Assembly (NCBI GenBank): GCA_030247855.1
Contig: JAPDRN010000034.1
Location: 1-64,000 of the forward strand
From: Knufia peltigerae
Taxonomy: Eukaryota > Ascomycota > Eurotiomycetes > Chaetothyriales > Trichomeriaceae
Reading direction: 5' to 3'
Length of the DNA stretch: 64,000 nt
This document shows positions 11,428-21,509 of the stretch, piece after piece. Made by a program: the position numbers and the translations under genes. Under the pieces are notes generated by a model that worked only from the letters and a program-made list of their open reading frames with translations, was not told the origin of the DNA and made no database searches. The first letter of the stretch is position 1. Every line of letters starts with the position of its first letter.

Positions 11428-13709
11428 ATGTCCAACGGCAGGACATTTTCCTTTGAACACAATGACGACCAGGACAATTTAGAAATGCAAGGGCAACAGC
11501 CCCAGCCATATCAGCCTCATGCCTACCAGGACGACCATTCCAGAAATATCACATCTCCTCCGCCCGACTATGCGCCCCCATCACCCCAGCGTTTGCCAGA
11601 ACGCTCCTCTCCCTCAACCTCACCACGAAGACGACCCATCCCTCAAGACACTCACCTTCTGGGCGATTCTACTCCCACCAGAACTCAATCCCGAGACGTA
11701 GATTTCGATGAATTGCCCGCACCGCCTCCTCCACCTCACAGAACCAGTCCGACCCGATTGCCCAGAGAGACCCCTGGCTATTCACAATCCTACCGACCCT
11801 ACTCAGACGTCACCACGGGAGCGGACAATTACGGAGAACAAGCGGCAGGAGGGGGATTGGACACAGTAGCAAGAGGTGTTGCAGATATTCATCCCAGAGA
11901 AAGCGGCGTAGAGGCCATGCGATCGTTACCTCAGTCCTACGCTCCCTACAGTTCAGCTTATGGTCGAGACCCTAGCCCGTATCAGCAAGACTTGCCTCCA
12001 TCGCACCTGCCTTCGCGGAACTCATATGGCTCTTCCTTTGCTCTGGCAGCGGGAGCCGCTACCCCTCCAAATGGCTCACCTGGTCCAAGATCTTCAGCCT
12101 TTTCTGGCAGAAGCATTCCACTCGACGATTACAACGGAGGTCTCAACCGGCCTATGTCCTACTCAGGTTACCAAGACTCCCCCTACCAGACCCCGTACAA
12201 TCCCTCAGTAAGTTCAGCCAATATCATGAACCAAGCGCATATCAACCCCAACAACATTCTCGACGACGGGGATGAAGAGTTCTCCCATGCCCAGCAGACG
12301 CCAAGTCGGCCAAAAGGAGCTGGCAATGCAGGCGCTGCAGCTGCAGCTGGTTCCGGGACTGTTGGAGTCTTGAGTGGTCTGTTTGGGCGCAGGGTCAAGA
12401 ATGTGGCTTCTAGTGGTTCATACGATCCTGTTGGAAATGGCACAAAAGCCGAGAAGAGTGACTGGCTAGCACAACAGACCCACGGCAAGCGGAAAATGCG
12501 ACGGTGGGTGGGAATTGGCATTGGATTGTTTGTTGTCCTCGCAATCGTTGGTGCCATTGTCGGCGGCGTTCTTGGGACACGCAATTCCGACGGTGGTTCT
12601 GGTTCCTCTAGCGACGATACCAACAATGCTTCCTCGGATACGGCAAACAATGGTGACTTGGGCAAAGGCTCGTCTGAAATCCAGGCGCTTATGAACAACA
12701 AGAATCTTCACAAGGTTTTCCCAGGCATGGATTATACACCCTGGGGCACTCAGTACCCGTTGTGCTACACATATCCGCCTTCGCAAAACAACGTCACCCG
12801 AGACATGGCGGTGCTCTCTCAGCTGACGAATGTTGTGCGTCTCTATGGCACAGATTGCAACCAGACCGAGATGGTGTTGCATGCAATCGATCGTTTGGAA
12901 TTGACGGACATGAAAGTCTGGATGGGAGTTTGGATAGATACCAATCAAACCACGACCGATCGACAGATTGATCAGATGTACAAGATCCTATCAAACACCA
13001 AGGACCTCTCAGTGTTCAAAGGCGTTATCGTCGGCAATGAAGCATTGTACCGTGCGGGAGAAGACAAATCACAGTCGGAGCAAGAATTGATCGATATCTT
13101 GACCGATGTCAGGTCGAAATTCAAGAGCAATGGATACGATCTGCCCATTGCCACCTCGGACCTGGGTGACAACTGGAACGCACAACTTGTACAAGTTGTG
13201 GATTATGTCATGTCCAACATCCATCCCTTCTTTGCTGGGGTCACTGCTGAGGTCGCGGCTGGTTGGACGTATGATTTCTGGCAGAACCACGATGTGATCT
13301 TGACTGAAAGTCTTCCAAACGTGAAACAATTGATCAGTGAGACCGGATGGCCCAGTGGTGGAGGGACGGACTGTGGTGGATCGGATGGTGATTGTTCACC
13401 CGGGCAAAGCGGGTCTGTTGCCGGGGTTGATGGCATGAATACCTTTATGAACGACTGGGTGTGTCAAGCCTTGTCTAACGGCACGGATTATTTTTGGTAA
13501 GTCTGTCTGGTGTGATGGGTGTATGAATGTGAGTGTTTGTTGGTTCTAACTTTTATTCTAGGTTTGAAGCATTTGATGAGCCTTGGAAAGTCATTTACAA
13601 TACCCCTGGGAAAGAATGGGAGGACAAATGGGGCCTCATGGATCCAGGAAGAAACCTCAAGCCTGGCTTGAAGATTCCAGACTGTAACGGTCAAACGGTG
13701 GGATCATGA
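11428..13709 (+). CDS. btgC: BtgC-type GH17 glucan endo-1,3-beta-glucosidase
   Basis: A 738-aa type II membrane enzyme that cleaves beta-1,3-glucan at the cell surface for wall remodelling. Exons 11428-13496 and 13562-13709; the 65-nt intron (GTAAGT...TTCTAG) splits the Trp codon of [13 protein letters not shown]. Residues 1 to about 350 are a Pro/Ser-rich cytosolic tail, about 361-384 a single transmembrane anchor preceded by basic residues, about 385-420 a Ser/Asp linker, and the rest the GH17 barrel. The general acid is E538 (VGNEALYR) and the nucleophile E638 (ISETGWPS). The second exon supplies the C-terminal strand of the barrel and ends QTVGS. Length and layout match Aspergillus BtgC. 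TACTCCGTA lies 10 bp after the stop codon. Confidence 0.93.
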
Positions 13710-14262
13710 TGTACCCTTTACTCCGTAATGGTGTTTGCATTATCCTTGAGCATGAAAAAGTATATGAGCCACCACCTAGAGTGTCTGGGATGTATTGTAT
13801 AGTGATTATGATATTATGGCTGGCATGAATACCACCTTCCTAGTGGGTAGTTTAGTTATTGTGCCATGGGGTTTAGATTAGTGTGGATGAGTTGAGATTA
13901 TCTACCTACGTACTGTAGAGTCGAGTGTATTCCCAGTATGATGATGAGAGAGCGAGAGAACGAGGACAAGGAAAGAATCTACCTCCTTCGTATGACTAGG
14001 TAGTTGGAGGTACATACAAATTATTAGTACTTCTGGACCCGTAATCAGATATTTTATGTCGGTATCCTAAATATCTTGAGTAACCAAGTAATGCTTCGGG
14101 TGTTACTTGGTGGTCTCGACATAATAGATTGATTGAAGGGACGAGTCAAGATCCCTCCATCTCCGTGTATCACTCCCTTGAGGAAATACACATGACATTT
14201 TATGTTTTCATCTTTCTGCTGCGTGTATAGCCTAAGCACCTCCCGAGGAAACATCAATTTCT
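13710..14262. other. Convergent 3' region between btgC and the SDR gene
   Basis: About 550 bp between two converging genes. It contains TACTCCGTA at 13719-13727 and AT-rich tracts such as TTATGATATTATGG, which could serve 3' end formation on either strand. There is no credible frame. Confidence 0.6.
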
Positions 14263-15177
14263 TCACAACCACTCCTTGTTGCCGTGGTGGCTGACGAAGG
14301 AACCTCCGTTGCCCTTTTCGACGCTGAAGTCGTGAATGACCTCGAGGCAGGCGTCGGCCGACTCGGTCGGGGTCAACGGGCCCGGCCACGTGGGGACCAA
14401 TCGACGGAGGCCGTCGACGGCGGCGGGTTCCCCCTGGCCCTCGTCCCAGGTCGACACGACGCCGGGGGAGATGGCAAACACGAGGATGCCCTGGTCGGCC
14501 AGGCGGGAGTTGTACTTTGCCACGGCGAGGTTGACGGCGGCCTTGGAGATGGAGTAGGCGGCGCCGGTGTGGACCTTGCCGGTGTTGACGAGGTCGGGGT
14601 CGGCCATCTATTTGTCAACCATCAGGGTTTTGCGTCAAGCCTCGAGGATCTTGGTTTTCGTGGAAATGTGTGTTTCTGGGGGGAAGAGCAGGGGGAAAAG
14701 GAAAAAAAAGGTCCAAAAACTTACACCTGAAGAAATGACCACAATCTTCTTCACGTCCCCCTTCTTGATCAGTGGGAGGAATACATTGATCGTGTCGACC
14801 ACGCCGACGACGTTGACGTCGAACGAATCCCTGAGGTCCTTGTTGATCTTTTCAATGCCAGCGTCGTCGAGCCATTCGTCGATGCCTTCGGATTCGGTCT
14901 CGCGGGAGACCAAGGCGGCATTGTTGATCAGGTAGTCCAGTTTACCGCCCGTGATGGAGGAGACGGCCTCTCGGGCCTTGACGAGGGAGGCGTAGTCGGC
15001 AATGTCACCCTGAACAAAGTGAACGTTCTTGAGACCATCACTCCTCAGTTTGGCGTCGGCGCTGGCTTTGTCCCGGACGAGACCAACGACCAGATTGTTT
15101 GGGTCCTGTCGGACAATCTGTCGGACGAATCCATAACCCAAACCACGGTTGGCGCCTGTGATGAGGTACGATGGCAT
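14263..15177 (-). CDS. Short-chain dehydrogenase/reductase (classical SDR)
   Basis: A 265-aa NAD(P)-dependent oxidoreductase. Exons 15177-14725 and 14607-14263 are joined across a 117-nt intron (GTAAGT...AATAG) between ISSG and MADPDL. TGANRGLG at residues 7-14 binds the dinucleotide, the NNAA block is present, and the catalytic set is S149 or S150 (VISSG), Y169 and K173 (YSISK). The arrangement resembles fungal sniffer/carbonyl-reductase-like SDRs, with a QGDIADY turn suggesting an NADH/NADPH-discriminating loop. The substrate cannot be told. The ATG at 15177 sits nine bases before the glycine-rich loop, as is normal. A (GT)n(GA)n tract lies directly upstream. Confidence 0.9.
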
Positions 15178-16746
15178 TTTTGTTTTAAGTGGGTGTGTGT
15201 GTGTGTGAGAGAGAGAGACAGAGAGAAAGAGAGGGATTGGTAGACCTGATAAATGACAAAAATAGTGGAATATTTGAGAGTGCTTGTAGAAGATTGAAAG
15301 GCAGAGAAAGGGAGTCTTCTGTTGAAGGATTTTAGGATTATGTACCTCTTTTTTTTCTTTCTTCCCTACCTTTTCGACTGCATTCTTCCTTAACTCCAGT
15401 ACCTTTTCGATTTATAATCTGGTATTGGTAATAGAGACAGAAAAAGGCAACAGTGCAGTCGTGTACATGACAGTCGTTGGATGAATGGCTTAGTTGAGCC
15501 AAAAATGCGGACGAAATTGATGGGGAAGAGAGCGAGCACAGGGCATTTGTGATGTAATGGGGCTAGAGGGGATAGAAACGAGGAGATTTTACAACCCGTT
15601 GAGAATCATTGAAGAAGGATTTAGGTTGGGAAGGTTGAATTGTTTTTGTTTTGTATACAAAAAGGACGAAGTGTGAGCAATGAGGAGTGAGGTTGGAGGT
15701 CCCGCTATATATGTACGTCGTATAGTAAAGCAGGGACCGAGATACGGACCAACCATCGATGAGTAAACCAACGAGTCACGAACCGAGGTTCGTCTAAGTG
15801 GGAGGATGAGGGATAGATAACGATGATGTTGATTAATGATGAAGTCGAAGATAGTTGTTGTAATACGTGAGGGCGAGTACGGAGTATCTTACCTAGTACT
15901 ATCACGAGAGTATTGACTGCTCTGTACAGAAGGAAACAAACCCCCAATACGAGTACGAGTACGAGTACGAGCACTCTTAGCAGCCGCCCGAGGCTGATTC
16001 TGAGAAAGAACGGGCAGTCAGTCACTTTTGTCTCTTTGTTCGATTTCTTCAATCACCACAACATGCCTCTGTCAAGTGTACTACTCTCGGACTCTTTCTA
16101 CTCCAAATCCTCCTAGTCTCTCTGTTCCAACCCGATTGATTGGCGTACGAGGGTAACAAGTGATGGTCATGCATGATCCCTGCCAGCGTCAGCGCTTAGA
16201 CACCGACCGCACCCAATCATGACCTCCAACACCATCTTGACCAACACCGCAGCCGCTGGAGGGGAGAACGCTCACCTTTTCCCATCTCGAATCAAACTGC
16301 CCATCACCTTCGCACCGTTCGAACATGCGCATGCGTCGCTAGCAGTATCACTCGGAGCAATGTCCAGTCACGGCGTCTGCGTCTTATTTCTGGGCGCCGC
16401 GTCGTTGGACTAATTAATTGATTCGTATCTACCGAGTATAACCCTCCGCAATGGCCCAGGTTGATCGTCTTTGTCCCCTCTCTTTGCCTGCTGCCCTTCA
16501 TTCCGTCGACCAGAAAGAGGCCCATACCAAGAACTCCTGTTGCTTAATTCCTCTCAAGGCTATACAGACCAGACCTTTTGTTTTCTCTCTTGTCGACGAC
16601 CAGACTTCCACCCTACGGCTCTGAGAGCTGTCGTTTGCGCACGTCCGAAGACCACTTGATTGTGCCATCTTCTTCTGCTCACACCCATAAATCACTCCCT
16701 ACACAAGCAGAGGGAACCCGCAAAGTTCCTACTTCTTCCCGCCAGG
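15178..16746. other. Long divergent promoter region, SDR and copper-protein genes
   Basis: About 1.57 kb with no convincing gene. It holds a (GT)n(GA)n microsatellite at 15193-15218, TACGGAGTA at 15878-15886, four TACGAG units at 15948-15971 and a CATGCGCATG palindrome at about 16325. Frames here are short and change with every stop. Confidence 0.6.
15948..15971. repeat. (TACGAG)4 tandem hexamer
   Basis: Four perfect copies of TACGAG. A second tract of the same hexamer (three copies) occurs at 46118-46135, in another divergent promoter. Confidence 0.9.
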
Positions 16747-17514
16747 ATGCTTTCGAGATCGATACTCGTCCTCATCTCGTACCTCACCCTTGCCTACGGA
16801 CATGTGGTTATAACATACCCGGGTTGGAGAGGAGACAATTTACATTCGAATGGAACGGTACAAGAGTCCAACGGGCTGGAAACTGCCCCTCTGGATGGCA
16901 ATTATATTTGGCCGTACGGCATGCAATGGTCATATCCTTGTACGTTGAATGGAAACCCGCGGTGAAGATCAAAACACTGACTCATTCTTTGTGTTCTAGG
17001 CGGCGGTATGCCCACATCCACGAATCGCACCAAATGGCCCGTCAAAGGCGGCGCGGTCTCATTCCAACCGGGCTGGTTCACCGGCCACGGTACTGCCTTT
17101 ATCTACATCAACCTAGGCTTCGGCACCATCCCCCCCAACATGTCCAACGTCATGGTGAACGGCATCCAGATCATCGGTCCTACGAAAGATCCTTACCCAG
17201 GAACGTTTTGCCTCCCTCAGGTCCCCCTTCCGGCCAACGCTTCGGTCCAAGTCGGGGACAATGCGACCATTCAAGTCATTGAAACGGCCGTCCATGGTGC
17301 CGCTCTGTACAGCTGCGTCGACATCACTTTTGCCGAACCCGAGGACGTACCTGAAGTGAATGCCAGTAACTGCTTCAATTCGACGCAAATCTCCAGCTCG
17401 TTGGTCTTCACGACGACGGATCTGCAGGGTGACGCAGTTGTTTCTGTTTCGACGAATCGCTACGGCTACATGACGACAGCGTTGGTGGTGTTATTAGGAC
17501 TTTTGGCGTTATGA
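16747..17514 (+). CDS. BIM1/X325 LPMO-like copper-binding GPI protein
   Basis: A 235-aa secreted protein. Exons 16747-16939 and 17000-17514, with a 60-nt intron (GTACGT...TTCTAG) that splits the Cys codon of WSYPC-GGMPT. Residues 1-18 are a signal peptide, and cleavage after AYG exposes His19 as the new N-terminus (HVVITYPGWRGDN), the hallmark of the LPMO-like fold where the N-terminal His ligates copper. FTGHGTAFIYIN supplies a candidate second His. The last 15 residues are hydrophobic with no charged end, fitting a GPI signal. Known X325/BIM1 proteins bind copper but do not cut polysaccharide; BIM1 of Cryptococcus serves copper uptake. A role in surface copper handling is inferred. Several N-glycosylation sequons (NGT, NMS, NAS, NAT) are visible. 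Confidence 0.88.
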
Positions 17515-17650
17515 AGATGATCTGGGATGCCAGAAACAAGATGAGAGCCCGCTGCGATGAGAAAGACAACGCCCAAGTCGTGTGGTTGAGAAGACCTTTC
17601 CCAAACGAAACGATCGTTCATAACCCCCAGGTTCCAAACTCGACTCACCA

Positions 17651-17688
17651 GGTGGTGGTGGTGGTGGTGGTGGTGGTGGTGGTGGTGG
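17651..17688. repeat. (GGT)n microsatellite
   Basis: Twelve uninterrupted GGT units plus GG. Not within a coding region. Confidence 0.95.
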
Positions 17689-18468
17689 AATGTAGAAACT
17701 CCAAAGTTGGACAACATTTACCCACACAGGATCGAAATGGAGATATTCGCAATCCGAAAGATACAGATCTTGGTAATCCCGGGTTACGGGACGCCTCAGC
17801 CGTATCCGACCGGCAACCTTGTCCTTTCGTCCTGTCAAAAAGGGGCCAATAGAAGGTTGATGCAATGACACCTCGTTGTGTTGTGGTGCGATGCGATGCG
17901 ATGCGTGGAGGTATGTGGAACGCGCAGTTCCTATATCTGGCGGAGCTACTTCCGTATGTCGCAGTGAGATGACTTGAGGAGTATGGGGGATGTAAGTTGA
18001 TCTGCCTTTGCCGAAGCGGCTATTTTTTTTTCTGGTGGACTACGGCGTCGTCGTTCCTTTTCTTGTCTCACATACATACCATCTCGACAATGTCCATACT
18101 TTGTTTCTTGTCGTTCATATCCGTGCAGAGACGGGAACATGCACCCCGTGCAATTATTTCTTCAGACTACCCCCTACGTACGGACTGCGAAAAATTTGTC
18201 TGAGTATCCTATTCACTGCCCAAGTCAAGTGTCAAGATTAAAAGACATTGCCTACACATGTGCATGGAGAGTACGGAGTATAGAGTATGATATCTCCCTT
18301 GCCCCCCTCCCAACACCCTTTTTTACCTAGATCAAATATCAAGCCAGGGCAACACCCCGGCACTGTAAGAATACCACGTCACCTGCTGACAAACTACAAC
18401 CATCCAACTGCCCAAGTATACGCGACGTGTATATCCCGTACATCTCTTCCACTCCTACTACATTCACA

Positions 18469-18484
18469 CCCCCCCCCCCCCCCC
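18469..18484. repeat. Poly-C run
   Basis: Sixteen consecutive C bases about 45 bp beyond the hex1 stop codon. Length may be imprecise in the assembly. Confidence 0.85.
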
Positions 18485-18528
18485 TTCCCCTCTTCTGCTT
18501 CTTCCGTACACTACTCTTGCCGCGTAGA

Positions 18529-19200
18529 CTACAATCTGCTTCCGTGAATGATCTTCATGTCGACCACGAGTTCCCGACCGCCGTCGTTGATCACGAGCAC
18601 CCTGACGCTCCCGCAACCCTCGCCGAACGCGCGCTCGATCCTGGCGGACAGGCCGCCCTGGTCGACGACCGGCAGGCCCTGCTTGACGTCACCGGTCTCG
18701 GTCATGGCGACGACCAGGCCGTCCTGCCTGATGTCCAGGACGCGGTACTGCTTGAAGACGGGGCCGAGCATGGTCTGGACGACGACGCTGGGGGCCGGGT
18801 TGCTGATGAACGAACTCTCCTCGTGCAGCTGGCGGGTGAAGAGGTCGACGCCGAGGTAGCGGTACTGGCCCGTCTGGCTGCTCATGCTGATGCGGATGAC
18901 CTGCGACGGCCGGCCCTGCAGCAGCAGGATGTCGCCGATGCGGATGAAGTGGCACTGGATGGGCACGCCCTTGCCGCCGAACCGGGGCTCGACGTACCGG
19001 ACCTGCTCGCGCGACGGCCCCGACGAGGAGCCGCCGGCGGGGCCGCCGTCGCGCTCGCCGATGACCACCTCGTCGCGTTCGTCGTGGTGGCGGTGGTGGT
19101 GGTGGCCGCCGCCCGAGAAGGGGTGCATGATCCGGTCGGCCGCGCGCTCCACGCCGCGGCGGAAGCTGTGGTACTGACCTTCGTCGTCGTAGTAGCCCAT
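18529..19200 (-). CDS. hex1: Woronin-body major protein HEX1
   Basis: The canonical 223-aa form starts at MGYYDDEGQYHSFRRG (ATG at 19200) and ends GSRL-stop; SRL is a PTS1 that targets the protein to peroxisomes, where it self-assembles into the crystalline core that plugs septal pores after wounding. A poly-His segment (HHHHRHH) near residue 32 leads to the eIF5A-like double beta-barrel, with QGRPSQVIRIS, GQYRYLGVDLF, HEESSFISNPAPSVVVQT and SVRVLVINDGGRE. Codon use is strongly C-ending, suggesting high expression. The frame stays open upstream of this ATG through at least two more spliced segments (see 19201-19870), so a longer isoform is likely; its start codon is not resolved. Identity is certain. 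Confidence 0.96.
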   Translation of the reverse strand: MGYYDDEGQYHSFRRGVERAADRIMHPFSGGGHHHHRHHDERDEVVIGERDGGPAGGSSSGPSREQVRYVEPRFGGKGVPIQCHFIRIGDILLLQGRPSQVIRISMSSQTGQYRYLGVDLFTRQLHEESSFISNPAPSVVVQTMLGPVFKQYRVLDIRQDGLVVAMTETGDVKQGLPVVDQGGLSARIERAFGEGCGSVRVLVINDGGRELVVDMKIIHGSRL

Positions 19201-19870
19201 CTTGCCGGGTGTTTCTTCGGTGGTGATTTGTTCCTTCTGGACGGTGACGTCTGCCTGCACGGGTCGACGGCGCTCGTATTCGACGTCGTACGTGGGGTCG
19301 AGGCGGCGGCGATAGTCTCGCTCGGTGATGTCGAGTTGGGTCTCGTAGGCGCGGGTGTCGTAGGCTTGTTGTTGTTGCCTTCCGACGTCGACGTGGTCTC
19401 TGGTTTCGCGGCGGTCGATGTCTATGTCAACGTCGACGTTGCGGGTGAACTCGGCGGGCCCTCGATACCTGACAAAGCACGGGGCGTCATGTTAGTTACC
19501 TGGTTCTCTGTCTTTCACGTTTTGATCGACCGGGCCGAGGTCAATGCGGTGAATGGTCCATGCACCCTCGGGGTTTGAGGTGTGCACGGTTGGGGTCATG
19601 ACATGGAAAATGGATCCGACATACTTTTCTCGACGGAGTTCAACTTCTGGGTATCTTCGATCACGTTCCTCGTAGATACGGACGTCTTCTTCCCGTCGGG
19701 TTCCCTGTTGCTCGCGGCGTGGACGGTTGGATTCCCTGGTGGTGATGTCGAGCTCTTCCCTGGAGAATCGAGTATCTTCCCGTCCGACGCGCGAGGGTTG
19801 TTGTCGGGTGTCCGCTTCTACCTTTGTAAAGGTGGCAGACGTCTCCTCTGTGGAATTTTGGGCGTCACTC
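19201..19870 (-). other. hex1: Coding-like 5' exons of hex1 (long isoform or leader)
   Basis: Reading upstream of the canonical ATG, the frame remains open without stops to an acceptor (exon edge 19468). A 156-nt intron (19624-19469, GTATGT...GTCAG) joins in frame to a second segment, 19870-19625, behind another acceptor (ACGTACAG). The translation is rich in Arg, Glu, Asp and Thr (for example REDTRFSREELDITTRE and TRNVDVDIDIDRRETRD). N-terminally extended HEX1 forms from alternative splicing are known in other fungi. No in-frame ATG was found in or before these segments, so I cannot say where translation of a long form would start. Confidence 0.6.
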
Positions 19871-21509
19871 CTGTACGTAGACGGGAAGACACTGACGGGG
19901 ATGGGGATTCGGGCGTCAAAGTCCAGATTGACCAGACTAGAGGCGTCTCGAACTCTCGGGTTACCTTTCGGCAGTCGAGAGTAAGAGACTTCTTAGGAAA
20001 GAAGGAAGAAGGAGAAGGAGATGGTGGAGGAGTGAGAAGAATGGAGTCAATGCACACACGCTTGGGAACAGGACAACAGGTGGTCTGGGGGGGACGCAGT
20101 TCGTTTCAATGTGATGAATTAGAAGAGAGGAAAAAGAAGAAGAAAGAGAGAAAGCAGGGTTCAAAAAGAGGCCAATGCTAATTTAAGGGAGTGATTTCAA
20201 CAACACATGCAGGTCTGCCCAGCGTTCGGGTCAGCAAAACAAAATACCCGCCAACAACAACCACAACAACAACGACGACGACGACACCGTGTAATAACTC
20301 CGTACGGGGTGACGAGTGTACTGTACTGTTCCTAGGTAGCTCGGTACCTAGGTACTCGTATACTCGGTAATAAAAGTCCATACGAATTCCGCCAGTACTG
20401 TACTAGAATTACCAGTCAGTGACCGGAGAGAATGTGATGGTGATGGATCCATCGAAACAACAAACATCAAAAAGCGACTTGTTGCTCCGGCAATATCAGC
20501 CACTAACAACCAACAAGGAATAGTGTGTGTCTCAGGAGGAGAAACTACGAAGGATCCGGGATTCCGTAGTCTCTCGACGATGCCCATCATGTTCCGAGGT
20601 TCAAAGGACGAGGACACGAGTACACAAGTAACTCATTTATTATTTATTTATTACTTATTATTTATTATTTTGGCAGTCTGATGCTGGTGCAATACTGTAC
20701 AGGTATTTTTGTTTCATCATTACCGAGCACGGAGGGAGATCGAGGGCCCTCCATGGAAACAGAAACCACTGTACTCCGTATGTACATAAGAAGACACAAA
20801 GAACTCGTCACACTTTCGAGAACGCATCGTGTATCACATCGATTGGTCCAGTTGCCAATCCACCACCACCACTTCCTACAATACAGCTGCCTGATCACCT
20901 ACCTGTAACCCGTAGCGAGGCGGAGCACAGCAACGCACCTCCGTTGTCCAAATCTGCACATGAAAAGAGTCTTTGACATAAAACAAAACCAAGGCGTGGC
21001 TTACGGAGTAAAAGTGAGGGCTTCATCCAGTCATGGAGCAGCAGCCAGACATGTACAGTACAAAAGGCCTCTCTCGTACGTCTTCAGCTGGCCCAGGATT
21101 GTCGACTGGCTTCCCTGCAGTATTTTTTCGCCGGCTACACATCTATCTCCCTCATGTTATTTCATGTTATTTCATGTTATTTCACATGTCAATTGCCATT
21201 GGCGTGTGAAATACTGTCCGGAGTAATTGATTCATCATTGTATATCTCTATTCCATTTTCACCACCTGTACTCCATATGGAGAATGACTTTTTTAATTCA
21301 TCGCTTCTATCGCAGGATTTATTGTTTTTTTTTCTCCCCCCAAAACAATCCAATACCTTCCAATACCAACCCAGGGAAGACAGCCAACCACTCATTTCAT
21401 ATTCCAATCCCACCTATCGAGTATCAGTGGTGCAGTACGCCTCGCTATGCTTGTGAATTCAATCAAGTAATCATGCCTCATGCAGCTGACACAATCCAGT
21501 CGCTGCCCT
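19871..21509. other. hex1 promoter side and 3' flank of the BEACH gene
   Basis: About 1.6 kb with no supported gene. It contains CAA/CGA trinucleotide runs at about 20251-20289, a 12-bp palindrome GTACCTAGGTAC at 20344-20355, an A/T-only TTTA/TTAT run at about 20637-20670, TACTCCGTA at 20772-20780, TACGGAGTA at 21002-21010 and three tandem copies of TCATGTTATT at 21152-21181. Confidence 0.6.
21152..21181. repeat. (TCATGTTATT)3 tandem repeat
   Basis: Three exact 10-bp units in the 3' flank of the BEACH gene. Ten bases is about one helical turn, but no function is evident. Confidence 0.9.

Larger units (their letters stand above)
17515..18528. other. Convergent 3' region between copper protein and hex1
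   Basis: About 1 kb with no supported gene. It carries a GGT microsatellite at 17651-17688, TACGGAGTA at 18272-18280 and a 16-base C run at 18469-18484. Apparent frames here encode only poly-Val or poly-His from the GGT repeat. Confidence 0.6.

Noticed and set aside
16578..17282. Plus-strand 234-codon frame
   Set aside because: Shifted reading of the copper-protein gene; it crosses its intron and loses the signal peptide and Cys pattern.
17651..17688. GGT run as part of a poly-His or poly-Val protein
   Set aside because: No gene structure around it; frames that include it have no other recognisable coding content.
18427..19578. Long plus-strand frame (about 383 codons) over hex1
   Set aside because: It is antisense to hex1 and a by-product of its GC-rich codons; the translation is Val/Asp/Ala-rich and lacks any domain, whereas the minus strand encodes an unmistakable HEX1.
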